From Planctomycetaceae bacterium (GTDB lineage Bacteria; Planctomycetota; Planctomycetia; Planctomycetales; Planctomycetaceae), in contig CANHVD010000431.1 of assembly GCA_947463775.1 (NCBI GenBank), positions 1-5,576 of the forward strand: DNA of 5,576 nt. The letters run 5' to 3'. The notes below the pieces were generated by a model. That model did not search any database, had not been told where the DNA came from, and saw only the letters and a program-made list of their open reading frames with translations. Below, in pieces: positions 1 through 5,576 of the stretch. Every line of letters starts with the position of its first letter. Position 1 is the first letter of the stretch. The translations under genes were made by a program, and so were the position numbers.

Positions 1-657
1 CAGATTCTGGGCGAAGAGCGAGATAACTTCTGGTCGATGACGCTCTATTTCCTTGTCCCCTGCGTCTGCTCCGCCTTAAGTGTTCTCCTGACTGCGGGCC
101 CTGCAGTTGCGGCGGAACTGGAGCAGCGGTCGTGGGTGTATATGGCTACGCGGCCCAATGGCATTTTCTGGCTGCTGATCGGCAAGTATCTGGTGGCTGT
201 CACCTGGGGCTTTACGGCAGCCATTGTGGGAGCGACCACCTCGATTGTCTTTGCGAATGCCGTGACTCCGGTGCAGATCTGGATTGGTCTAGTGGCCCTG
301 AGTTTCCTGTCGTGTGTTTCGTATTCTGCCGTGTATCTGCTGGTCGGAGTGATTTCTCCCAAGCGGGCGATGGTGTTCTGCGTGATGTATACCGGCTTCG
401 TGGAAGTCGTGCTGGGCTTTATTCCAGCGTTGGTGAATCGACTCACGGTGCAGTTTCGGCTGCGGTCCTTGTTGGTGCAGTGGATGCCATTAAGCGATGA
501 GGTCCGTCAATGGCCGTCGTTCTCTTATGTCTTCGGAGAAGGCTCGGCGTTTCTGCACTGCTTCTGGTTACTGACGCTTGTCGTTCTTTTCCTTGCGGCC
601 GCGTTGACGATCGCTCATCGCAAGGAATTCACCACGGCCTCTGAGGGTGACCTGTGA
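1..657 (+). CDS. ABC-2 type transporter permease, C-terminal part (5' end outside window)
   Basis: The reading frame is open from base 1 through an internal ATG at 37 to a TGA at 655-657, so the true start lies before the window and 218 residues are visible. Counting from the Met at 37, about five hydrophobic membrane segments can be seen: roughly 2-26, 44-73, 80-106, 111-132 and 176-193. The polar stretch after the first one (26-40) reads AELEQRSWVYMATRP. Its Glu-x-Glu...Tyr-x-x-x-Arg-Pro pattern is typical of the cytoplasmic loop of ABC-2 permeases. The tail (RKEFTTASEGDL) is hydrophilic. By family knowledge such a protein forms the membrane channel of an exporter with a separate ATPase, which is not in view; the substrate cannot be inferred. 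It converges on the minus-strand lipoprotein gene, and a long inverted repeat begins 28 bases after its stop. The membrane topology is clear. The ABC-2 assignment rests on the loop motif and is moderately sure. Confidence 0.72.
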   Translation, partial: QILGEERDNFWSMTLYFLVPCVCSALSVLLTAGPAVAAELEQRSWVYMATRPNGIFWLLIGKYLVAVTWGFTAAIVGATTSIVFANAVTPVQIWIGLVALSFLSCVSYSAVYLLVGVISPKRAMVFCVMYTGFVEVVLGFIPALVNRLTVQFRLRSLLVQWMPLSDEVRQWPSFSYVFGEGSAFLHCFWLLTLVVLFLAAALTIAHRKEFTTASEGDL

Positions 658-685
658 GGATTGGGTTCGAAATCGTAACCGTGAA

Positions 686-787
686 TGGTGTGCCTGCGTT
701 CGCCGGGTCGAACTTGTCACACCCTACGAATTGCCGCGTTTTCCTGTAGGGTGTGACAAGTGAGCCTTAGCGAACGCAGGCACACCA
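686..787. repeat. Nested double inverted repeat (102 bp)
   Basis: The outer arms are a perfect 18-bp inverted repeat: TGGTGTGCCTGCGTTCGC at 686-703 and its reverse complement at 770-787. Inside them, after 8 unpaired bases on each side (704-711 and 762-769), lies a second perfect 16-bp inverted repeat: ACTTGTCACACCCTAC at 712-727 and its reverse complement at 746-761. The terminal loop is 728-745. As DNA it could extrude a cruciform; as RNA it would form one long hairpin with a symmetric 8x8 internal loop. No target-site duplication and no T-run are seen next to it, so it is neither a typical insertion sequence nor a standard terminator. It could be a dispersed non-coding repeat with terminal inverted repeats (MITE- or REP-like). 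Confidence 0.85.
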
Positions 788-809
788 GTTGAGTCTCAGA
801 GAAACATAT

Positions 810-998
810 TCCCTTCTCCCCCTCGGGGGAGAAGGTGGCCGCCAGGCCGGATGAGGGGGCTTTCGTTGAAGGCAGCGTGCCAGAACGACCCCCTCACCCT
901 GACCCTCTCCCCCAATTTTTTGCAAGAACGCTGTCATGTAACACCACGCAGCATCCGCAAAAAATCGGGGGAGAGGGGGCAACATGGCGGTGTCCAGC
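810..998. repeat. Three-hairpin G/C-rich intergenic repeat, copy 1
   Basis: This unit is about 95% identical to copy 2 at 1076-1265 (I count eight substitutions and one 1-base gap) and has the same orientation. It contains three successive hairpins. The first pairs CCTTCTCCCCC (812-822) with 825-835 around a 2-base turn. The second pairs TGAGGGGG (852-859) with 889-896. The third pairs 903-923 with 957-977 with one mismatch and has a 33-base loop. The third arm is the CCCTCTCCCCC / GGGGGAGAGGG palindrome found between genes in many bacteria. Its chance translations (PLTPTLSP...GERG) are familiar as spurious proteins in databases. Confidence 0.88.
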
Positions 999-1075
999 AA
1001 ACTTAACAGCGTGATGTTTGCAGATTCGGATCCACCGAAGGTGCCTATTGATCAATGTTTGCCTCGAGAACGCAG

Positions 1076-1265
1076 TCCCTTCTCCCCCTCGGGGGAGAAG
1101 GTGGCCGCCAGGCCGGATGAGGGGGCTTTCGTTGAAGGCAGCGTGCAAGAACGGCCCCCTCACCCCAACCCTCTCCCCCAATTTTTTGCAAGAACGCTGC
1201 CATGTAACACCACGCAGCATCCGCAAAGAATCGGGGGAGAGGGGGGCAATATGGCGCTGTCCAGC
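1076..1265. repeat. Three-hairpin G/C-rich intergenic repeat, copy 2
   Basis: This is the second direct copy, separated from the first by 77 unrelated bases. All three hairpins are kept: 1078-1088 with 1091-1101; TGAGGGGGC 1118-1126 with 1154-1162, one base pair longer than in copy 1; and 1169-1189 with 1223-1243, with two mismatches, one of which becomes a G-U wobble in RNA. Most differences from copy 1 lie in loops or linkers or leave pairing intact or improved. Its right end is 68 bases from the stop of the minus-strand lipoprotein gene, so it may serve as that gene's 3' structure; this is inference. Confidence 0.88.
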
Positions 1266-1333
1266 TAGACGCTGTCCAATGAGTTGGCATGGATACGCGG
1301 GATTGCCAATTAAAGCCAGCACGAGCAATCATG

Positions 1334-1927
1334 CTACGGCAAGTACGCGCCCTGAATCTCGTTGGTGAGTTTTCGTTCGAGCAGCGGGTCGCGTCCGACT
1401 GGTAACCATCGGGACGGGCCGGACTGGCCAACGACCTGATCGAGATCTCGGTTCAGAGGCTGATACTCGGGAAACGTTGCCCCGCCTTCGTAGTTCGCGG
1501 CGAGTCCCGGCAGGTCTTCAATTTCCTTGTCGACTCGCACATTCACCAGCATCGTCCCTGCGCCGGACGACTGCATATTGATGGTCACTCGGCGACGGAT
1601 GGACTGCAGAGTACTCTCCATGCGATTCAGGAAACCGACGGAATCCGGATGCCAGGGTTCGAGGATATTCGCACCGCCGCGATACTCTGTTTCAATGATT
1701 CCTTCGAGCTTGCTTTCGCGAGCGACCTGGAAGTGATTTCGATTCAGCACCACGACCGCTCGTTCCCAGAGAGCATCACGCTGTCCATCAGCGACCTGCA
1801 GAGTACTTCCGCCGCCCATTCCGGCTTTTGGCGGCGACGACAAACACCCGGCGCAAACGGCGAACAGTCCCAGAGCAGCCATGATCGGGAGAGCAGCAGA
1901 TTCGATATTGTGACGAGGGTCCTTCAC
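1334..1927 (-). CDS. Probable lipoprotein of a planctomycete family of unknown function
   Basis: This encodes 197 residues from a GTG start (1925-1927) to TAG (1334-1336). The GTG is chosen because AGAAGGAA lies about 6 bases upstream, a frame stop follows at 1952-1954, and the next Met (residue 16) would cut the signal peptide. The N-terminus has Lys2 and Arg5, a hydrophobic stretch at about 11-27, and a lipobox-like CAGC with Cys28 as the probable lipidated residue; Cys rather than Leu at -3 is slightly atypical. A Gly-rich linker (36-40) follows, then a soluble domain of about 145 residues. Conspicuous blocks are ALWERAVVVLNRNHF (52-66), GIIETEY (76-82), EPWHPDSVGF (90-99), STLQSIRRRV (105-114) and EDLPGL (137-142). 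I associate these blocks with conserved planctomycete proteins of no known function. A surface-lipid-anchored location is inferred. The gene lies downstream of the large minus-strand gene but behind that gene's terminator, so it probably has its own promoter. Confidence 0.85.
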   Translation of the reverse strand: MKDPRHNIESAALPIMAALGLFAVCAGCLSSPPKAGMGGGSTLQVADGQRDALWERAVVVLNRNHFQVARESKLEGIIETEYRGGANILEPWHPDSVGFLNRMESTLQSIRRRVTINMQSSGAGTMLVNVRVDKEIEDLPGLAANYEGGATFPEYQPLNRDLDQVVGQSGPSRWLPVGRDPLLERKLTNEIQGAYLP

Positions 1928-1932
1928 CGCAA

Positions 1933-1940
1933 TTCCTTCT
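1933..1940 (-). promoter_or_regulatory. Shine-Dalgarno sequence that fixes the GTG start
   Basis: On the minus strand AGAAGGAA is followed by ATTGCG-type spacing and then the GTG at 1927. The strong AAGGA core at ordinary distance supports this start over the internal ATG at residue 16, which would remove the charged N-terminus of the signal peptide. Confidence 0.7.
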
Positions 1941-1964
1941 GCGTCAGCAGATCACATGCTCTAT

Positions 1965-1995
1965 AGGCCGGACCGAGCGGAGCGAGTTCCGGCCT
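1965..1995. repeat. GGCCGGA-type inverted repeat
   Basis: AGGCCGGA (1965-1972) is repeated inverted as TCCGGCCT (1988-1995) around a 15-base loop CCGAGCGGAGCGAGT. The form, a GGCCGGA stem with a GAGCGGAGCGAG-like loop, resembles dispersed short palindromes that I associate with planctomycete intergenic regions; that link is from memory. It lies 38 bases upstream of the lipoprotein start and would fall in its leader or promoter. Confidence 0.65.
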
Positions 1996-2054
1996 GCATT
2001 CCTGGGATATTGCTGACAGAGTATTACATGGCTGTTGGTGACATCACCCATTTC

Positions 2055-2120
2055 CGTTTAACGGCGAGCCGAAGGCGGAGGCGAAATCTGACGACGACGC
2101 CTGCGGCTTGCCGTTAAACG
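2055..2120. repeat. Long imperfect palindrome with CGTTTAACGGC ends
   Basis: The 23-base arms at 2055-2077 and 2098-2120 pair with only two mismatches around a 20-base loop (2078-2097). The outermost 11 bases, CGTTTAACGGC, are perfectly inverted. No duplicated target site flanks it and no coding sequence lies inside. It is unrelated in sequence to the other repeats in the window and is probably another dispersed non-coding element. Confidence 0.8.
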
Positions 2121-2272
2121 AGTCAATCAACAACCCATCGGCGGGAGTTTCGCAGGAAAGTCGGAGTTGCCTCAAGACCAGTTCCACATCGGCAATTTCT
2201 GCCGAAGCTGTCAGTGAGCATCACTCCGCCCGCCGGACGCAGAAAAGCTCCGCCTTTTCGCCCGCGCCCGGC

Positions 2273-2308
2273 AATAAAAAACGCTCGGTCCCGCAAAGAA
2301 CCGAGCGT
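2273..2308 (-). terminator. Rho-independent terminator of the large minus-strand gene
   Basis: Read on the minus strand, ACGCTCGGT (2308-2300) pairs perfectly with ACCGAGCGT (2289-2281) around a 10-base loop, and the stem runs straight into TTTTTTATT. It begins 27 bases after the TAA of the large gene, the expected place. It argues that the lipoprotein further downstream is not co-transcribed with the large gene. Confidence 0.88.
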
Positions 2309-2335
2309 CTGAATTTCAGATGCGTTTGGGGCAGA

Positions 2336-5300
2336 TTACTCGATTTCCGCCCGCGCCTTTACGAGGCGTTTCCAGTCGAAATCACCGGTACCAGGATCGA
2401 ACGCTTCGTACGCTTCTGAGCGATCGATTACGAATACGGCCCGTTGCTGGTCATCTGTTGCATCTCCATTCTGATCCAGATCGTATCGTCCGCCTATTTG
2501 CTGCAGGCCGGTTGACTGATCTTCATAGACTTCAAAGTACGCCGCTGTTCCATAGACGATGAACGTATTGCTTACTGTTGTTGTGTTGTTCAGGATCTTG
2601 CTCAGAACTGCATGTCGCTGCATCGCCGTGTTCGTGTGCACATTGATGTTGCCGTCGCCGTCAGTGTCACCAGGCTTTTTATGGAACGGTCTATCGGCCA
2701 GTTCGAGCCAGTGTCGATTAGTTTCGACATCGTCACCAACAACCTCGTCCTCAACTCCGTCTCCGTCGTCATCGCGATCCGTTCTAAGGCGACGCAGCAA
2801 GGTGTGGTCCAGAAGCACTTCTGAGCCGGCTGTCGCACCCATCGCTCCAATGGATCGGAACGGACGTGCATTAGGAGTGCCGGGGATAAAGTATTGTTTT
2901 GCCGCGTTTGCTGTTGGATCCCAACTTGTCACAGAGGCGCCGTCTCGATCTCTCGTAAAGTCACTGTAAAGATCTCTACTGCCCAGAGAGGGCGCGGAGG
3001 TCATGAATGGGGCATCTTCACGGGTTGCTTCCCCAAGATCCGCAAGACCGGGAACATCAGCCAGGAACGGGTTGTCGATCAGTCCAGCAAGGACTTCACG
3101 ATGCCGAATCATATTGATGTTGATCTTGCCTGGAATGCGAGTTTGGGCAATGTAGTTTCCAAGCATCTTATGTACTCGCGACTCGACCTCCACAAACTGC
3201 AGCAGTCGATACCAGCGGTTGTCACGGGCAGATTCGATCTCAGGCGTTTGTCCGGAATTAGTGAAGTCGGGGAACAAGAACATGGCTTCGCCAGTCGACA
3301 GCAAATCCCTTGAACCCGTACCGGAGGGTGCTTCTGGAAGATCAAACGATTGCTGATAACCAGGGAATCGCATCCGACTCAGCCGCTGTGTGAGCAAACT
3401 CGGACCAACGACGGGCAGTGTCAGAAGTTCACCGGTTGAAGCATAGTCTCGATCAAAATGTGGCTGCCACAATTCCAGGGCAGCCGCTACGTTTGTGGCA
3501 CTGACAGGCAACGTCGGGTCCGGCAAACAGGCGGAGTTAACTCCAAGGAGGTCACTCTTCGTTGTTGCGGCCGCACCCTTTAGAGTATTTCGTCGGTACG
3601 GCGTAACCGCCTTGGCCTGACCAATGTATTGAATCGTGTCATCGAGAGGCTCACGTCGCTCTTCACTTCGCAGTGAAGCCAAATGCCCAGTTCCAGCACT
3701 CGAGTCAAATATTGTTGAAGGCGTGTCACCATTGGCGATGGGAAAGTCATCAAACGCGACTCGCATGCGATCAACTTCAATCCATGGGTTTTCTGTCTCA
3801 TTCAATGATGGCATATTCGGATTAGCTCTCCGATGCAGGACGAGGTCAAATCCAAGGTTCGAAACCCCATCAAAAGTGGTCCGCTGACCGTTTGCATTCT
3901 TGAAGGTGCTGTTCCCACCATAGGCAACCATTGTCTCCAGAAAATTACCTGACGGTGCATCGAAGCGAGCTGAACCGTTTGTGCCGTTATGATCATTGTG
4001 AATCACATCAATATCGGTCAGCGGGCTGTAGCCCGGGTCTGTAGATCCAGAGCTGTTCAGCCCGGTTGGCAGAGTGATGTCGGCAGCGTCAGGTGCAATC
4101 AGTTCGTAGGTTCCATCAAATGTGCCTGTTGCGATATCGCCCGTGTCTACAAAAAAAGCGCTGGAAGCGAGTGCCGTATCATTCGCTACTGAGACTGAAA
4201 AGCGTCCGCCGCCGCTTACAACATTTTCGGCGTGATCAACGATAGCGATTTCTTCTAACGGAGCGGCGGGATTGCCTACCTGGCTCGTTAAAGTAGGGCG
4301 GTCATAACGTCCAAGTCGCCAAATAGCCTTGTCAGCGTTGGTACTTGCCGTAGCGGCCAGGTCCAGCGTCGTCGGACGCATATTTTGCAGTTCGACGTAA
4401 AGGAAGTCGCGGGCCATTGAATCGTCTGCAAATGGAGTTGCAACATGGTTGGAGCCTGGTTGGGCAGAATGAATGCCCTGTGCTTCACTGATTGCAAGTT
4501 CCTGAGCTTCAACGCCGTACACCACACCCCGTTCCGGTACGCCAGTTCCATTCACCGTCTGGTCTTCTGGGTACAGCCCATTCTTTGTGACGGCGGCAAA
4601 GTCCGAGTCGGTAGCGAGGCCAACGGCCATGTCAGCGCTATCGGGATTGTCATCAAGCCCCCAGCCATTACCCAGGTTCTTGTCATACTCGAATCGTGTC
4701 ATCACGTTATCAGTGTCCATCGCATCAACGAGGTTCACTGCGAACTGGGCCATTCGACGCAACTGGTCATGCGTATAAAGCGAAGCTCCTTCTGCTGCTC
4801 CGGGGTCGTTGTCGATTGTGTAGTCGAGCGTTCGACCAGTGCTCGTATCGATCCCTGCTCCGCCTGTTGTGTAGAGGAGTACATAAATGTCGCGGGCCAG
4901 TTTCTGGCGATCGCGGCGTGCCCAGAACTCACGGTCTTCAACGGTTTGCGGTGGGAATGCCACAGGACTTGCTGAGGTCCATGTCGGCAGCGGCGAAGAA
5001 ATTGTTGCTGCCTCTGATGCTGGTGGATGTTCAATCAGCGGTCTGAAATTCAGACCAGATCGCTGTATGTGAGACAAGAATCGAGGCGTGCCTTCCTGGG
5101 GAACCTGCTGATTCCGATCCACGTCGAGGATTCGGTTTGGACTAATCGGCATCTGCCCGAGGAGTCGACGGCCTTCTCCGGATTCAAAGTTCAGCAAGCG
5201 GCGAACCTGTGGACGGAAAGGGTCGGTGTTGCTGTACGGCTTTCCATCCGTTGCAGTGGTGCCAAATGCAGGCGGAAACTCGAAGAAGCCATCGCCATCA

Positions 5301-5576
5301 GGAAAGCCATCATTGTTGTTGTCTGCTCCATCCGTATCAGAGTTAAACTCCCACGCTCGATTGTTGGTATCCACGTCTGCCTGACCATTGGCATTTTTCA
5401 CGCCGGAGACAAACGCCGTTGTAGGGCTTGTCAGGTCTCTCAGGTTGTCGATAACTCCATCACCGTCATCATCAACCCCTGCAACACCCGGTCGGCCATC
5501 TGCACCAAACGGGCTTCGCATCAGGAATCGATGAAGGCCGTTGCTGATTGTGGTAAAACGAGACCGAACTCCTGAG
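2336..5576 (-). CDS. Large GspK-like protein with acidic Ca-binding-type loops, C-terminal part (5' end outside window)
   Basis: The frame stays open from the window edge to TAA at 2336-2338, so 1079 residues are visible and the N-terminus is missing. The ATG at 5519-5521 is internal; positions below count from it. Blocks in order: DDDGDGVIDN (17-26); DTDG...NNNDG...DGDG (62-78); an Arg/Lys-rich helix RRDRQKLARDIYVLL (202-216); HDQLRRMAQFAVNLVDAMD (251-269) and RFEYD (276-280); VVYGVEAQELAISE (333-346); DFLYVELQN (372-380); VLHRRANPNMP (561-571); IPGKININ (796-803); DRDDDGDGVEDE (915-926); DTDGDGNIN (952-960); NNTTTVSNTFIVYGTAAYFEV (978-998); DLDQNGD (1014-1020). IPGKININ resembles the conserved motif of type II secretion minor pseudopilin GspK. 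The other blocks match what I recall of very large planctomycete/verrucomicrobial proteins found with pseudopilin-like genes. The Asp/Asn/Gly loops look like EF-hand or dockerin calcium sites. There is a single Cys (665), which fits an exported protein. Role in a pilus- or secretion-like envelope structure is inferred; substrate and partners are unknown. Confidence 0.85.
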   Translation of the reverse strand, partial: SGVRSRFTTISNGLHRFLMRSPFGADGRPGVAGVDDDGDGVIDNLRDLTSPTTAFVSGVKNANGQADVDTNNRAWEFNSDTDGADNNNDGFPDGDGFFEFPPAFGTTATDGKPYSNTDPFRPQVRRLLNFESGEGRRLLGQMPISPNRILDVDRNQQVPQEGTPRFLSHIQRSGLNFRPLIEHPPASEAATISSPLPTWTSASPVAFPPQTVEDREFWARRDRQKLARDIYVLLYTTGGAGIDTSTGRTLDYTIDNDPGAAEGASLYTHDQLRRMAQFAVNLVDAMDTDNVMTRFEYDKNLGNGWGLDDNPDSADMAVGLATDSDFAAVTKNGLYPEDQTVNGTGVPERGVVYGVEAQELAISEAQGIHSAQPGSNHVATPFADDSMARDFLYVELQNMRPTTLDLAATASTNADKAIWRLGRYDRPTLTSQVGNPAAPLEEIAIVDHAENVVSGGGRFSVSVANDTALASSAFFVDTGDIATGTFDGTYELIAPDAADITLPTGLNSSGSTDPGYSPLTDIDVIHNDHNGTNGSARFDAPSGNFLETMVAYGGNSTFKNANGQRTTFDGVSNLGFDLVLHRRANPNMPSLNETENPWIEVDRMRVAFDDFPIANGDTPSTIFDSSAGTGHLASLRSEERREPLDDTIQYIGQAKAVTPYRRNTLKGAAATTKSDLLGVNSACLPDPTLPVSATNVAAALELWQPHFDRDYASTGELLTLPVVGPSLLTQRLSRMRFPGYQQSFDLPEAPSGTGSRDLLSTGEAMFLFPDFTNSGQTPEIESARDNRWYRLLQFVEVESRVHKMLGNYIAQTRIPGKININMIRHREVLAGLIDNPFLADVPGLADLGEATREDAPFMTSAPSLGSRDLYSDFTRDRDGASVTSWDPTANAAKQYFIPGTPNARPFRSIGAMGATAGSEVLLDHTLLRRLRTDRDDDGDGVEDEVVGDDVETNRHWLELADRPFHKKPGDTDGDGNINVHTNTAMQRHAVLSKILNNTTTVSNTFIVYGTAAYFEVYEDQSTGLQQIGGRYDLDQNGDATDDQQRAVFVIDRSEAYEAFDPGTGDFDWKRLVKARAEIE

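Larger units (their letters stand above)
658..1333. other. Repeat-filled intergenic region between convergent genes
   Basis: No credible gene lies in these 676 bases. Apart from short linkers (658-685, 788-809, 999-1075, 1266-1333) the whole stretch is repeat sequence: one nested inverted repeat followed by two direct copies of a three-hairpin element. The linker 999-1075 contains a perfect 10-bp palindrome (ATTGATCAAT, 1047-1056) and nothing else recognisable. Open frames of about 80-145 codons run through the repeats on both strands, but they are by-products of G/C-rich palindromes. Neither flanking gene has a classic hairpin-plus-T-run terminator here, so the palindromes may end transcription from both sides; that is inference. 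Confidence 0.75.
1928..2335. other. Intergenic region between the two minus-strand genes
   Basis: These 408 bases hold no credible gene on either strand. From the large gene towards the lipoprotein they contain the large gene's intrinsic terminator, about 150 bases with nothing recognisable (2121-2272), a long imperfect palindrome (2055-2120), a short palindrome GGTGA-ca-TCACC (2037-2048), a further inverted repeat (1965-1995), and the lipoprotein's ribosome binding site. The lipoprotein's promoter should lie here, but I could not identify a convincing -35/-10 pair. Confidence 0.7.

Noticed and set aside
825..1243. G-runs in the twin repeats as possible G-quadruplexes.
   Set aside because: Each unit has long G-runs but not four nearby runs on one strand within quadruplex loop limits; the runs are explained as arms of hairpins pairing with C-runs.
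686..1265. CRISPR-like array, because repeats occur in series.
   Set aside because: Only two direct copies exist, each about 190 bp, with one 77-bp spacer and no cas gene; this does not fit a CRISPR array.
894..1431. Several overlapping open frames of about 94-144 codons on both strands across the twin repeats.
   Set aside because: They are translations of G/C-rich palindromes (Pro/Arg-rich, with PLTPTLSP-like strings), overlap each other in several frames, and have no consistent start signal; spurious proteins of this kind are common in databases.
1960..1965. TATAGA on the minus strand as a possible -10 box for the lipoprotein gene.
   Set aside because: No acceptable -35 element lies at 16-18 bases and the hexamer overlaps the arm of a palindrome, so the match is too weak to annotate.
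2108..2419. A 103-codon plus-strand open frame in the gap before the lipoprotein.
   Set aside because: It starts inside the long palindrome, runs through the intrinsic terminator and into the 3' end of the large gene, and its product is low-complexity Ser/Arg-rich with no recognisable motif.
2308..5056. The palindrome-like 13-mer TCTGAAATTCAGA occurs at 5042-5054 and, on the other strand, at 2308-2320, near the two visible ends of the large gene.
   Set aside because: A shared 13-mer is roughly what chance allows in 5.6 kb, one copy is coding sequence (GLNFRP), and no function suggests itself.
3883..5401. The peptide KNANGQ appears twice in the large protein (residues 42-47 and 541-546).
   Set aside because: Flanking residues and codons differ, so there is no sign of an internal duplication; a short chance match in Asn/Gly-rich loops is the simpler reading.
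5027..5575. A 182-codon plus-strand open frame, and a similar 176-codon one at 4445-4975, opposite the large gene.
   Set aside because: Both lie antisense to the large frame, which shows clear protein motifs along its length. Their translations are Arg/Cys/Ser-rich without domain features.

Overview
The window looks like a piece of a planctomycete chromosome (phylum Planctomycetota). Three things suggest this. The longest gene encodes a very large, Asp-rich, GspK-like protein of a type I associate with Planctomycetes and Verrucomicrobia. The small lipoprotein has a WHPDSVGF / STLQSIRRRV signature that I associate with planctomycete proteins of unknown function. The gaps between genes are full of long palindromic repeats, and the genes are loosely spaced. 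The assignment rests on recognising sequence patterns, not on a database search.

Layout. (1) Bases 1-657 (+): the 3' part of a multi-pass membrane protein, most likely an ABC-2 type transporter permease; its start lies before the window. (2) Bases 658-1333: a 676-bp gap between converging genes, with no credible gene. It holds a nested double inverted repeat (686-787) and two direct copies of a ~190-bp element built from three consecutive hairpins (810-998 and 1076-1265). (3) Bases 1334-1927 (-): a short lipoprotein with a GTG start and a clear Shine-Dalgarno sequence. (4) Bases 1928-2335: a 408-bp gap with two further unrelated palindromes (1965-1995 and 2055-2120) and a strong intrinsic terminator (2273-2308) for the gene upstream. 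(5) Bases 2336-5576 (-): the C-terminal 1079 residues of a large protein whose N-terminus lies beyond the window. It has a PGKININ motif like that of type II secretion protein K, conserved family blocks, and several acidic loops of EF-hand/dockerin type.

The two minus-strand genes point the same way, but a terminator and about 400 bp separate them, so they are probably transcribed independently. The permease converges on them, and its gap carries the largest repeats. No functional link between the three genes is visible. I see no RNA gene, CRISPR array, transposase or phage gene. The most unusual content is the density of structured intergenic repeats (five elements from four unrelated families in about 1.4 kb) and the unnamed large GspK-like protein.
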